64,000 nt of DNA from Aquatica leii (GCA_035610365.1 CM069432.1:240588104-240652103); one strand, 5' to 3'. Counted from the first letter of the stretch, positions 20,857 to 33,037 are shown. Notes: a model not told the origin generated them from the letters alone. Translations and numbers: made by a program.

Positions 20857-21430
20857 ATGGCCGATTGCAGGAAGTTTTTAAGTGACCATATAACTGGCCT
20901 CTCATACACTGAACGATATTATTTTAATTGTTATTCGGGGCTTCTATTTTTACTATGTTATTTTGTTTCTTCTCAATTTTATACACGTCTTTATTATTAT
21001 CCGCTGACTCTGAGTCCACGAAGAACATGTTTTATATTTTTTATCGTACTTATTAAAGAAGTGGTTTACGTTGACTTCAACTTTTATTCTATGTAATATA
21101 ACTAATGATAACTGACTCTATCCACCATTACATTAATTTCCTGTTATATAATATGATCTATTATAGAATGTGTCGCAAACAGTGTCCAACACAAATTATC
21201 ATTCTAGATCTAGATGAATTTTTCTAATTATTATACACACATTAAAGTTGTAGATTAGTGGCAAATAAAATATAAAACAATTTATGTTTTGCAGAAATTT
21301 AGATGACGGCCTAATGTTTTCTTAGTTTCTTTTAATTGGTACACTACACAGCGTGAGATGAAATTTGTTTTCACTTTTGAGAAAAAATACTCTTTAAGGA
21401 TATGCTTGATAATCCAAGTACAATGTACAA

Positions 21431-23090
21431 GTAGAATGACGTCTCTCAACATATATACCTGGTTTGAATAAGTAAAATGAGCTTTTTCTACAGTCGTTTT
21501 TGGTTGTAATTAGATTAGTTTATTTTCTTCTTTAAGAAGTTCACTGCGGTACCAGTCACATGTGAGTGGTACGTGCTTATTCGTTCTGACGATATCAAAC
21601 TCTTCTAAGAAGATCATAAATTGGCGATTATTTGAGGTAGAACGACATTACAATAGGTTTGATATAGTTTTTTATTACTCGATTTTAGTAGGTGGTAACG
21701 TACTGAATGCAAAATTATTCTGTACTGTAGTTTACCGGATGCATGTGAATTGGGGTTAGATTGTTACAATTACATATTGTTGAAAAAAAATGACTTCTAA
21801 CTCTAGTAAAAATAGCTATTAAAGTTCCTACTTAACAGAAGTGTTGAATACAGAAGTTGCATGTAAGATTTGATAACACTATAGATAGAAAAACTTAAAA
21901 CGAGTAATAAGTATATTAAAACACAAGTTACAGAATGAACGCTGTTCAATCACGAGACCAGGTTTCATACACGAGCCGCCAGCGGCGAGTTTATGAAGCG
22001 GTAGAGTGATTGAAACGTATTCTATGACGTGTGTTTTATACTATTTTCTCTATTTTGATACAATAATTAATATTTTTCGTATAATCTTAATTTTAAAACA
22101 ACATTGGGAAACTTTTATATTTTATTGAATTGGCAACACTTACACTTTGACATATTGAAATTTATGTGTTAACCTAAAATCATACGAAATTATCTCGTTA
22201 TATTTTTATAAGTAAATAAATTTGAATTAGTAAAACGTGTTTATTTTATCTTGGCATCAAAATTTGAATTTCAATTGTAAAATTCCAATAATTTTGATTT
22301 CTTCTTCATGTAACGTCAACTTACGATGCAAAGATACCAACTTTGAAAAAACTAACATTACTAAAATTCGTGTAAGAATTTGCTTATTCTTACACGGATT
22401 TTAGTGTAAGAATGGCTAATTCTCATGTCGAAATAGAAAAAAAAATTTGAGAGTACGTGAAGATGTGAAACTTAAAATACGTCATAATATTTTATTTCAT
22501 TTTGAAGTACTTAGAAAGGTTCAATACACCTAAAATTATAGAATCTAAAATACAAAATAAAAAAAAATTACCTCATATAGATGTTCAGGAAATAGACCTA
22601 AATATTGATTGTACTCCTTCTACATCAGGAATTAGTACTAAAAACATATAGACAGTGTATATAAATTAATAAAAAAGCTACACGCTGCAACATTCTTCAT
22701 ACCATTCTGAATCGAAAATCTTAATTTTAAATTGTGGTATTATGTTTCGTAAGCCTTCAGGAACCAGTTAAAAAAACATACATTTGGCAACGCTGTAAAC
22801 TGACATACGACTGTAATACCTGGCATTGCTATTTTCTTTATTGCAATCTCAAAAAACATTTTAGTCGTCATTGATAGCACGTTTTAAATTCTATAGATTA
22901 CAAAACATATGATTTGCTCTTCAATTTATTTATTGTCAGAATAATACCTAGATACAATCAATTAACAATGTTAACTTAAAATATATTTTCCAACGGGTTT
23001 CTTTTAAAACTTTATCTGATAGTAAATCACTAACCCCTACAAAATTGTTTGAATTAAAATCCATCTGTTTCTACGCATAGTCGCATTTCT
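21431..23090 (+). repeat. 2.3-kb repeat unit, copy 3 (truncated)
   Basis: It begins with caagtagaatgacgtctctc immediately after copy 2 ends and follows the same order of sequence to about 23090 (cccctacaaaattgttt, ctgtttctacgcatag), where the mariner-like remnant starts. It holds an insertion at about 21925-22440. It is more diverged from copies 1 and 2 than they are from each other by eye. Confidence 0.82.
21925..22440. mobile_element. Hairpin-ended insertion in repeat copy 3
   Basis: About 515 bases absent from copies 1 and 2. The left part is an imperfect hairpin (about 21920-22050): gtatattaaaacacaagtta and tcaatcac pair with gtgattgaaacgta and gtgtgttttatac, with gagccgccagcggcgagt in the loop region. 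A second small hairpin lies near the right end (attcgtgtaagaa and ttcttacacggat, about 22368-22402). No coding. Confidence 0.5.
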
Positions 23091-23119
23091 AATACCACTG
23101 CGTTAATTTTTTCTGTAAC

Positions 23120-24020
23120 TTAGTCAGCGTCTTAAGGAAACGTTGCATACACTCCTTCTTTAATGAAACCCCAAACAAAAAAGTGCAGAGGATAGATATC
23201 GGGAGATCTCGCAGGTCATAGGATGGGACCATCACGACCAATTCATCTTTTCGGGAAGTGTGTATCCAACCACTTTCTTACATTGCAAGCAAAGTGAGCA
23301 GGAGCTCCATTGTGCATGTGAATCATGTTATGGTGTATGTTCAATGGCATCTCGTCAACAACTTGTTCCAGTACATTAAGGTACCCATTGACGTTAAGAC
23401 CATTTGGTAGATAAATTGGCCCAACGAACTTGTGATTTATTATGCCCATCCAAACGTTAATAAAAAACCTTCTTAGGTGACCATATCCTATGAAATCATG
23501 CGGATTTTATCAGCGCAATGGTGAAGATTGAGTGTTAATTACACCATTTCTGGTAAACATAGATTTATCGTCCCAAAGAATACGCCGGAGAAAGTTGCCA
23601 TAATCTTGAATCAAATTTAAGATTGTGTTACAAAAAATTAACCGTAATATATTGTTATTATAGAGACGCTGAACTTTAGAAACGTGATATGGATAAAACA
23701 GTTTTCTTGTAGAAGCAAGTAAAGAGTCTTGTTACTGGGAATATTTAATGTTCAAGCTAACTGTCGGGTACTAAGCAAAGGATCTTCTTGTACAGCGTCT
23801 AGAATTTGTTCTTCTATTTGTATTGCACGCCTTTGTTTTGGTCGATCAACATTAGCGTTTTTCGTTATAAAGGAACCAGTTTCTCAAAGTCGTTGATCCA
23901 GTGTTCGAAATGTATTTCCTTTAGTATGCCATACTCGTTTGCAGCCGCATTTTTATTACAGAAACCGTACATCAAGTACATATCGGCATATTCATTAAAT
24001 GTAAAAGCCATTATGAGTAA
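23120..24020 (-). pseudogene. mariner-like transposase with DUF4817 start
   Basis: Reading on the minus strand, the start is FTFNEYADMYLMYGFCNKNA, the DUF4817 signature found at the front of a family of insect mariner-like transposases. Next is a linker with RPKQRRAIQIEEQILDAVQ. The catalytic half shows GIINHKFVGPIYLPNGLNVNGY, MIHMHNGAPAHFACNVRKWL and, after an in-frame stop, PARSPDIYPLHFFVWGFIKE. The third catalytic position has His where the family has Asp (PLDFF). Several stops and shifts are present. No terminal repeats were found. Confidence 0.8.
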
Positions 24021-24404
24021 AAAAAAACAATAACAAAGAACGCAAAAAACACAGAACCACAAGAACTGATGAAAAATACACAAAAAAAACCGAAAAAAGA
24101 AATTAAATAAGAAAGTCGAATTGGATACAAATTTGACAGATGATGTTTCTGATTGAAATCTGTTGAAATTGCATTAGAATGGAAAGTTTGTTTTACAACA
24201 TTGCCAAATGTATTTTTCGCAAAAATATGTTAATAAAGAAATGTTAAAAGCAAGCTTTAAAGTCAGAAAAAAAATGGTTATCCAAACAAATGTATAGAAA
24301 TTCGGTTATTATTTTTAATCGCAGCTATCTGTACCCACGGAAATTGAAACTAGCACTTATTTATAGAACAAAAGTCCGAACTTTAAGAACCTCATGCAGA
24401 CGTA

Positions 24405-24515
24405 TAAAACATAAAACAACATTAAGATTTTCGATTCAAAATTGAACAAAGAATGTAGCAGCGTGCAGCTGTTTTGGTAATTTATACACACCGTGTATAA
24501 TCAAAAATGGAATTT
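24405..24515 (-). repeat. Inverted fragment of the 2.3-kb unit
   Basis: The reverse complement reads atacacggtgtgtataaatt, then gcacgctgctacattctttg and ttcaattttgaatcgaaaat, which matches about 2910-3000 of copy 1 and the corresponding parts of copies 2 and 3. It lies just beyond the mariner-like remnant. Confidence 0.65.
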
Positions 24516-24619
24516 GTCAAGTGACAGTGAATCTAAGGTCGACCTTTTTTGCAAATTCTTCGAATGAGAACCCAGACTATATTCTCAGCGATTATTAATC
24601 TAATTCTGGCGTAAATTCA

Positions 24620-26069
24620 AAATGTCAAAAAAAATGAATCTGATGACGAAGAGGAAGTTGGAGTCCGTGCTGGGCTTGAATATGTATGGAGCACGGTAAA
24701 AACAACAAGAAATTGCAGAATCTTTGACCATCCTCTTGACTGCAGAATTAAAATTAAAAATCAACACGATCTTGAACTTTTATCACTGATGAAATTTTAG
24801 ACAAAATTGTTTTAGAAACGAATACATATACAGAGCAGGAACTCAATGCTCAGCGCACAACCTCAAATTCACGGAAATGTATTTGTACTCCAAGAAAGCA
24901 GGTGAAAATAAAAAAAAAAATTAGTGTAATTATCTGCATGGGTTTATAAAAGTGCCAAATTTGAATTGGTATCATATCGTCTATTATGACTAGACATCGA
25001 TTTATTTAATTACTTCAACATTTACACTTTAATAACAATAAAATGTTACTAGAAAGTACAGATTCTTTATACTTAATAAGACATTTATTAGAGATAATAA
25101 ATGAAAGATTTAAGACTTTAATCACTCTAGGAAGAAACACAGTTATTGAGTATGGCCCAGTCTTCTTGAAATGCGGCAGTATATTAAAAATAAGCACCAT
25201 AAATATTGCGTTAAACTATACAAACTCTGTACAGTCACAAGATATACTTATAATGTTAAAATGTTCTGTGAAAAACTAGATTCGATAAAAAATACAAATC
25301 ATTCCCATAAAGTAGTTTTGAAATTGACTTCAGGATTACTAAATAAAACTTCTATACAGGTGTTCCTTTGCAAACGTACATTTAAACAAAATTGTAGTGG
25401 TTTACTTCGAGAATTAATCACAAGAAAAATGAAGAAGAATGAAATACGTCGTCTAGAAAATCAGGATGGGATAAAGATAATACGATAGCAGGATACGAGA
25501 TCTGTTTTGATGATAACCAAAACATTCAATAAATATGAAATTTGAATAAGACTGGAAAACAACTAGACATAGTAAAAGATGAGAACCTGCAAAAAACATT
25601 TCAAAACCGTAAGTTGTACTAGACTACAACGATGCAGTTTTTTGACAGCCTCTCAAATGATACGGCAAAGTAGCCTTTGAATTAATATCTGGAGCTGCAA
25701 TAGTCAATTTCTGAATTATATCAAATAAATTGAACAAAGACAATAAAATTCCATTACTACGGAGATTGGTTTTCCAGTTGGCAAAGCAATAAGGTATTCT
25801 ACAGTACTAAAATAAAGCATTGCTTGAAAAAAGAAAAAGACCCGGGAAGAAAACAAAGGTGAAACTTAACAGATTGTTGCAAAATTTTGCGACAAACAAT
25901 AAAAAGTAAAGAAGCTGACAGGAAAGTTACTAAAGTAAGTGCATATTGCGCCGATTGTTTAATTAATGATTCTCTTCCGCTTACATTATTTATAAAAACG
26001 TATGATTACAAATTTGGTAGCAAACACCGATGCAAGACCCAACTTTTCTTGTTTACATCAATTGAATGA
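24620..26069 (+). pseudogene. piggyBac-like transposase, heavily decayed
   Basis: Blocks occur in the expected order with many stops between them. There is an acidic start, then ITDEILDKIVLETNTYTEQE. Near 24910-25000 is an IICMGLIKVPNLNWYHIV block. The DDE core region has INERFKTLITLGRNTVIEYG and RQYIKNKHHKYCVKLYKLC followed by YTYNV (25168-25260). The C-terminal end is a remnant of the cysteine-rich domain (RKVTKVSAYCADC, about 25905-25960). piggyBac transposases cut and paste at TTAA. Terminal repeats and TTAA sites were not identified. Confidence 0.75.
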
Positions 26070-27740
26070 TTGCTGATCTAAATATCATAAAATCAATTTA
26101 CAATAGCCTGATGCAATTCTCGCCAAAATTTGACAAATAAATTTTAATTAAGAAAGCTATTTTCCACATTGCTTGAAAATTAGTGCATTATGAACTGACT
26201 CCTCTTTACATTGTTTTACATGAGAAAGCGCGCACACCTTTCTTTAAAACGATCATGTTTTTACCGTGATGCGTGCGTACGTCCCCTTATAAAGTAATGG
26301 CAGGAGGAATCAAGTCATAATTAAATAACTTCCAATAAATAGTGAACTTTGTGCAATAAACTGCAAATAAATTGTAAAAAAATCAGTAGTTCAAATGAAG
26401 AATTTTTAAAATTTTGATTAGAAAGCAATCTTAACAAAAACTAAACATTTGTTAGTTTTTTTAATTTTTTGAATAATTTTTGATCTTTGGATCAATAAAT
26501 TTTTTTCAATTTTTTTCATAGTTTCGATCAAATGTAAATGCCCAAATTCAGTTCGGCCATTACTTACAAATTTTGCACATACCCCAACTTTTTTGCTACG
26601 TACCTAAATGGTTAATCTGTCGGTTTTAGATTACGTGCATAGACAATTTATGGTCTTTCGATTTATAACGTTTATTGATCAAAAAATGTATAAAGTTTTT
26701 TTTTCAACTCACCACCTCAAAACTGACTGTTATGTTAAAAATGCATTCGTATAATGTTTGTCTCCTGTATAAAATTTAATCTTGGTACGCCCACTTTTTC
26801 GTCATTTCAGTAGGGATAACATGTCAATTTTAAACACGAATTATTCTTTCGGTAAAGTTTGAAGTACGCAGACATCGTCTAGAGTTGTGTACGCCCAACA
26901 AGGTTTCCATTGTTTAGTATTTCACGCACATCCATGTGATTATGTAATTGAATATTATGATGATCTAAGTGAAAGTGTTTATTTGGGGTAAGCATTTATT
27001 TCTCGTGTTTTATTGGTTTAATTTAATTCTTCCGTAAGTGTCTGTACCGAGTTTCCATACCCCCACACGTTTTTTTTTGTGTCGAGATAAGCAGATGTTA
27101 TAATTGGTAAAATTTTCATGATGACATCCTGTCACTATAGCAATCTGTACCTTCGAATTTACGAATTTAATTTGAAAGAAACTCTGCGCATTCGTTTATT
27201 CTCAGTGTTCATATAAATAAAAGGGGTCTACTTGTGATAGCGTCGTATGTGCGTCTTTGTTAGATTTCAATGAAGTTTTAGGAAATACTAGTGATGTGTC
27301 AATATCTAGCCGCATACTTGAAGATTTTGATGGTCAATGGATTGTAAGAACGACTGTACGCACATGTTAGGTTGTTAACACTATTAATTATACAATCGTT
27401 TTGTTGTGTCAAATGTTATTAGACGGTGCGCCTTTATTTTCTAAATCTTCGCTTTTCGTATTTTTGTATTTTAATTTACGAATGTAACGTCATTTCTCTT
27501 TTGAATGTAAAAGTTAGGTCGACAAGGTTACTTTGTTGTACGACTTGTTGTCCAGTTGAAGGCGTAGTATATATTTTGTTTGTGATACCGACCTACGTGA
27601 TAGCGTTTGGAAAAATTTATATAAATATACGTATGTACCTTATTCTGACGTGAATTGCTGTCTGTGATCAAATAAATATAATTTGTGTTACCACTTCTGT
27701 CTTGTCATTTGTTCTATTTCAGCTGCGGGTAAATTTAAAC
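26070..27740. other. No gene recognised
   Basis: AT-rich, with no frame resembling a known protein. A moderately GC-richer patch at about 26215-26300 (gcgcgcacacc, gatgcgtgcgtacg) and a stretch with many CpG near 27230-27640 could belong to an LTR or promoter of the integrase remnant that follows; neither can be shown. Confidence 0.4.
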
Positions 27741-27741
27741 G

Positions 27742-28262
27742 ATGTCTCCCACTGTAGTATTTCATCGCTTTGGCGCCATTTTAAATTTATTTTATAATTT
27801 AAAACCACAAAGCTTATGCCTATTTGTTCCCGTTCAACACTTTCGCTTTCAGCAGATACACCTAGACATCAGTGGACCGCTACCACCGTCAAGAGGCTTT
27901 CGCTACTGCTTAACTATGCTGGACCGTTTTTCCAAGTGGCCCGAAGCAGCACATCTAACAGACATCAGTAGTGAATCGGTAGCTACTGCATTTTACGAGA
28001 TGTGGATATCCCGTTTTAGTGCTCCTCAAACTATTACAACCGATTAAGGTCGACAATTCGAGTCGTCTCTTTCAAAAGAATTAACCAATCTTTTAAGTAC
28101 GAAGCGCACTAGGACTTTTGCGTTTAATCCTAAAAGCAATGGAATTTTAGAGCGCTGGCACAATACCTTAAAAGCTGCGATTATGTGTCACATAACGGAC
28201 AAGTGGGTAGACGTATTACCAACAGTATTAATAGGACTACGAGCTAAATCGCCGGAATAATT
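27742..28262 (+). pseudogene. Gypsy integrase fragment
   Basis: The catalytic core of a Ty3/Gypsy integrase: FQQIHLDISGPLPPS (first Asp), LTMLDRFSKWPEAAHL, SRFSAPQTITTD (second Asp) with a stop right after it, then RTFAFNPKSNGILERWH (Glu) and a C-terminal LPTVLIGLRAKSPE. No gag, protease or RT is joined to it, so it is an isolated piece. Only the integrase is recognisable. Confidence 0.82.
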
Positions 28263-28659
28263 GAGTTAGTCGTCAGTCTTTTAAGTTACGAGAAAAACTA
28301 CGAAACGTGACATCTCGTGCATTAATTTGACCCGCGGAAAATTGATTTTTCCAATTTAGCACGCTGAGAAATGTAAAAATCTGAGTCATTTGATGATGTA
28401 GAACTAACAAATGGTATAGTTAGGACTGCACTTAAAGGCAACCATAACAGTAAAATAACATTAAGAATAAATTCAACGTAACTAAGTTTGCTTGTAGTTT
28501 CAGCAACTATTTAAATGATTTAAACAAGAAAGTTGGGTCTTCAGCCGGTGCTTGCTGTAATCCCACATTTTTAAAAATAATTCGATAATGACTTCAGCGA
28601 AAACAAAACTTTTAGCGGATCAAAGCAGCGCAAACAAAGAAAAATATATTACCTTCTAA
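28263..28659. other. No gene recognised
   Basis: Stop-rich sequence between the integrase and the DDE remnant; possibly the decayed end of the Gypsy element. Confidence 0.35.
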
Positions 28660-29452
28660 AAATTAAAAAAAAAATTAAGTCTGAAAACTATTCATTGACA
28701 ACCCCAAAGTAAATCGACTTAGAGTAGCGCAATCAAAATTGAAAATGGAACATATCAGCGCATACCTAAATTAGTCTGTAGGCACAAAAAAATGTATTTT
28801 TTGCAGAGGGGTGGGGGAGATCATTAACGATAAACGATTTTGTTGAGAATGCTTCGAATAGAAGAAAACTGGTGATTCATCATGAAGAACTAACTGAAGA
28901 AGTTTCCGAAAACTGTTTTTCACAAATGTTTGGTCGCTTGGCAAAAAAAATTGTGATTGTGATCGATAATGTTTATCATAGCAAGAAAACAGAACACATT
29001 CAAAATTCAGAAACGAAAAAAGCAGACATTATAACTTGGTTAGAATGCAAGTCGGTTGTTTACTTATAAGATATTATAAAAGCTGAATTTTTGCATCTCG
29101 CTAGAGAGGCTACCATCATGCCAAAGTATGTAATTGATGACATGGTAAAAGAACAGGGTCATACGGTTTTTGGATTGCCTCGGTAACACTGTGAATTCAA
29201 TCAGATTGAGTTGATATGGAGTCAAATAAAAGGAGAAGCCGCAATGAACAATACAACCTTTAAAATGAAAGACCTTTATCCATTATTTCAGCAAGCTGTA
29301 TACAATGTTTTTGCAGAAAACTTGAAAAATGCTATTCTTCATACACAAACTGATGAAGAAAGAATGTGGCAAACTGGCATCGCAATGGAAATTATAATGG
29401 AACTGTTGATAAGTTGTGTGGAGGATCACTCTTCTTCATCTAAATCATCCTA
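28660..29452 (+). pseudogene. IS630/Tc1-like DDE transposase
   Basis: The recognisable half runs from FIMKN-like text near 28870 through KIVIVIDNVYHSKKTEHIQN (second catalytic Asp) and KKADIITWLECKSV. It continues with the DDE block containing EQGHTVFGLPR and FNQIELIWSQIKGEAA (Glu). The C-terminus is LISCVEDHSSSSKSS. This is a DDE_3-type protein common in aphids and beetles. A stop at 29067 and a frame change near 29190 break it. The region before 28860 is poorly preserved, and the first catalytic Asp cannot be placed. Confidence 0.7.
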
Positions 29453-30204
29453 AATGTCAAATTTTTCTTTTCTTTATACAGAATTTTATGTAAAATTCCA
29501 CAAAATCTGTTATAATTTTAGATTGTCAACTTCGTTAATATGCAAAAATTTAATGAAACGTTTCTTTATGTACGTTTGAAATGTTTAGTTGTTCCCTCCA
29601 AGTGTTGTTTGATAAATTTTCAAAATAAATCTAGTAACTAAATTAATAAATAAATAAAGCTAAAACCGTATTTATTTGTTATAAGTTATAAACGCCAAAA
29701 ATTTTAAATTTTGTACATTTATTCAAAATTATACGTTTTCCTATGTTTTTTCTTCTGAGATTATACATATCATTTTGGATTTTCTACGCTTTTACTAATT
29801 TGAGCTGTCTACACTTGCTTCTCGATTAATTGGTTTAAATTATGATACAAAATTGAAAGAGGGGCTTAACTCTATCTATTGGCTAAACACAAAATTTTGA
29901 CATGTTTCCAAATTGCTAGATCGATTTGGTTTGATCCGTATACAATAAAGAACATTTGCTTTATAGGAATAATAATTTTGAATATGGTTGTACTATTCTC
30001 AAAATTATGTAAAAATGTTTAGATTACAAGCGCCTTTCGGTTTAGATGGCGTTCGAACGGAATACTCAGACTTTATAGGTTTGGTTCTAGTTTTTTCTTA
30101 TGAGCCAAAATAAGGAGTTGACATTTGCTGTGATTTTGCAAAACATTGCAACTTGCATCTTTAGGGCGCTAATTGTCACTAATAGAAAAAGCGATAAACG
30201 TGGT
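29453..30204. other. No gene recognised
   Basis: AT-rich sequence after the DDE remnant. An AATAAA-like run near 29645-29655 is the only suggestive signal. Confidence 0.35.
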
Positions 30205-30660
30205 GATTTACATACATTCTTTCCGTTATTGCATGACTGATTGTGTCATTACGGGGAGAAAGTGTTTGCGTCCTCGATCTTTTTTTCAGAAAGTGTAATA
30301 CTGGTAGATACGATTAAGTGGATTGAAAAAAAGTTCTGGCCAGCTTTTTCGTTTCATCAAAGTTTAGTGTGTGTCCTTGGTTTCACACATGTTTGACCTG
30401 ATTTTAATACTCTGCGGTCTTTGCAGTCGGCTCATACTCGAACTTTAATTGAGCGTCCTATCTGTCCTATACAGATTGATCCACAGGAATACCAACATGT
30501 TTTAAAGTCATTTGTTTATTTTTTGCAGATCTAACCCAATTATTCAAAGTATATTTCGCCGTAAAGTCAGTTTTGATAATATGACTCTTTAAAATCCGGC
30601 TGATATTATCTGTAGAACCCAAACAATAAAAACCGCTAAAGTTTAAAATATTATAATAAA
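30205..30660 (-). pseudogene. Penelope-like GIY-YIG remnant
   Basis: On the minus strand: LGSTDNISRILKSHIIKTDF, then WVRSAKNKQM, then a cysteine-poor start of GIY-YIG (HVGIPVDQS), CIGQIGRSIKVRV and, in another frame, NQGHTLNFDETKKLARTFF. This is the C-terminal part of a Penelope-like protein from a different lineage than the one at 10594-12500, because the motifs around the nuclease differ strongly. Many stops make it dead. RT parts upstream are not visible. Confidence 0.68.
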
Positions 30661-31928
30661 ATCATCGTTAATATTTGTTTAATTTGAGGATCTGGAAATG
30701 CGCGTATATTGAAATTAATATCAACATACAGCGATCGATTACTTTTCTAAATAACATGTTTAATAGTAATTAAATACTATACGCATGTTTATATTTGTAA
30801 TTCGTAATGTATTAATGTTTTGGAATTATGTATCAATATTAATAAATCAAAACCTTTTTTTGATAATAAACAAAACTTATTTAATAAATTGGAATATTTT
30901 TAACTTAAATGCAATTCGAAAACATGATTTAAAATTATATTTGATTGGCTTTGATCTTTAATACATTTATGTGATGGTTTAATATAATAAAATAAATGTT
31001 TTCTAAATTTATATAAAATACAATTGGTACGATCACTTTTTACAAGAAGTGAATTATAACATAGGCTTATTTAAAATGTTACGATAAATATTGTATCAAA
31101 AATGTATATGGTTAAACAAAATATTCTAAAATTTGTTAGTTGTGTTGCATTATCTATTAGACACCATAAAAAAATTTAGAGTCTACTAATCAATTGTATT
31201 ATAAGTAAGTTTTAATTATTTTAGCGATCTGTATTGGCTATTATAGTCAAAATTTTGAAATTCACCATTTGACAGAATCTTATTTTATAGCAAAAACTTA
31301 TTCGTCATTTTAATCTTTATAGAAAACTTATGACTTTGTTAATATCAAAAGCAGAAGTTTAGTAAAGCTTTTAGAAACATCGGAGAGTTTAATTTAATTT
31401 TTGATTAACCAGGATTCTGAATTTTTTTCTAAATTTAATACGTTTTTTTTTATATAGGTATAAAATAATTCAATATTTTACAAATATATTTATAAATGGG
31501 ACAAATTGGCGTTTTTTAAATAAAAATATTTTATTTTAATTCTAGTTTTTTTAAATTTTCTGCATAATCATTAAACATTCTAAGAATTAAGTAGTTTGTA
31601 AATGACAAACTTTATTAAGACCAGATTTTATACTTTTTAGCGATTTATTTTTTCGTATAACAGTTTTATATATTTAATGTCAAGGGTTATTTTTTTTAAA
31701 TTTAGTTTGATGTTTCACAACAACAAATACTTATTCTAGTATTAAAGAAACACGCCCAAAATTTAATTTAAAAAATAAGTATGTTAGTATACAAAATTTT
31801 GTAGGTTACGGAGACGGTCGATATTGAAGAGTGTGCGCATTCGAATTCGAATTCGAAGTTCTTAAACAGATATTTCAGTGTATTTTACAGAATAAACTTT
31901 TCCAATTTTACAAAAAATAGTAACTTAC
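30661..31928. other. AT-rich, no gene recognised
   Basis: Very AT-rich and without repeats or ORFs that I can name. It probably includes intron sequence of the LDLa gene, whose exon at 31929-32058 ends in a good donor site, so the gene continues to the left. Confidence 0.45.
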
Positions 31929-33037
31929 CCGCTTTTAGTGCAGTTCAACTCATCCGAATAATCTTTACAATCGTTATCATTGTCACATATCCATGTCTTC
32001 GGAACGCAAAGTCCATTTAAACATTCAAATTGATCTTCAGTGCAATTTGCAGCGGTACCTACAAATTTACTTTGTTTTAATATGTTACTTTGAAATTACA
32101 TTTATTTACCGCAATGAGTTTCATCAGAAAAATCTCCACAGTCATCGTCACCATCACAAAGCCAGTCTTTCGATATACATTTTCCGGATCTAGGACAACG
32201 CACATGTTTTAAAGATTCTTCGCATTTTAAATTACGAGCATCTTCTATTTCACTGCATTCAATTTCATCTTCCCCGCCATCGCAGTCAATATCACCATCA
32301 CACCTGTGATTTTAATGTTAATAGTAGAAAAGTTTTGTTCTAATTTTACAAATACCTATAATCGTTTTTAATGCAGGTACAACTTCTAATACATAAAAAT
32401 TCGTTTCTAGCACATTCTCCACCACAAGGATGTTCGTATTCTTCGTCTTCGTCTAGAGGAGGAATGTCTTCATCTTCAGGTACTCTCATGTACCCAGTAC
32501 CATGACCACTATCTCCGCCTCGTATTGGTGGTTTTCCATAATGCACCTTACCGTGCCCCGGGTTAATTGAATCTATACCAAAACCTCTATTCATGTAACT
32601 ATGATCGATTGGAAATCTACCTCTTCCGAAACCATGGTCAGGACGCCCCCCGTAATATTCTGGTCTTCCTCCGTACAGACCACCGCGATTTGAGGGTCTG
32701 GCGATTCCTACACTTCGGGACGATGATAGTATACTATCTGGTATAAATATTGGGTACCCATCGGGCATTCTATCAAAATCGCGTATTGGTACAGATACTG
32801 GTACTAGTGGTACTGCGGGGTAAGGTGCGGGTAGTGGTTGTCGTCTTCTGCTAGACGTTTGTGACGAAGTTCCTTTTACGACTTTTCCTTGAACAGCGTG
32901 TACCGGAATTGATCCCGGTGGCCTAAGAGAGCCAGACCCGTACATTTGACGAGCAGCTCCACGATGTTCGAAACTAGGCGTAAGTGCAGGTGCTGAAGTT
33001 GTCGTTGGAAGTCCATCGGTCTTCACTTCAGATGTAA
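31929..33037 (-). CDS. LDL-receptor class A domain gene (three internal exons)
   Basis: Exons at 32356-33037, 32110-32303 and 31929-32058 have AG acceptors and GT donors, and their phases agree. The first encodes a disordered Pro/Gly/Arg-rich segment ([34 protein letters not shown]), an acidic patch ([14 protein letters not shown]) and the start of an LDLa module ([12 protein letters not shown]). The later exons complete three LDLa modules; modules two and three end in calcium-binding acidic motifs ([26 protein letters not shown]). This is a host gene for an extracellular or membrane protein. The layout recalls insect perlecan (trol), but other LDLa proteins fit too. The true start and end lie outside these exons, and no transposon is inserted in the coding parts. 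Confidence 0.88.

Larger units (their letters stand above)
18513..21030 (-). mobile_element. Jockey-like LINE, internally deleted
   Basis: Inserted in repeat copy 2 in minus orientation. The 3' side (left) ends in an A-rich tail, seen as tttttttttatttattt near 18516. Compared with copy 1, about 50 bases of target (roughly 4130-4175) are missing instead of duplicated. It contains an ORF1-like gene, the start of an APE endonuclease and an RT with a FADD box; much of the EN and RT is damaged. Confidence 0.82.
16167..21430 (+). repeat. 2.3-kb repeat unit, copy 2 (with insertions)
   Basis: Same order of sequence as copy 1: gaataagtaagatgagc, accagtcacat, gaaacatatacacggtatgt, cgctgtaaactagcatacga, cccctacaaaattgttt, ending aagtacaatgtacaag. 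It is enlarged by a hairpin-ended insertion (17087-17540) and a LINE (18513-21030). Subtracting these leaves about 2.3 kb. It is joined directly to copy 3. Confidence 0.85.
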
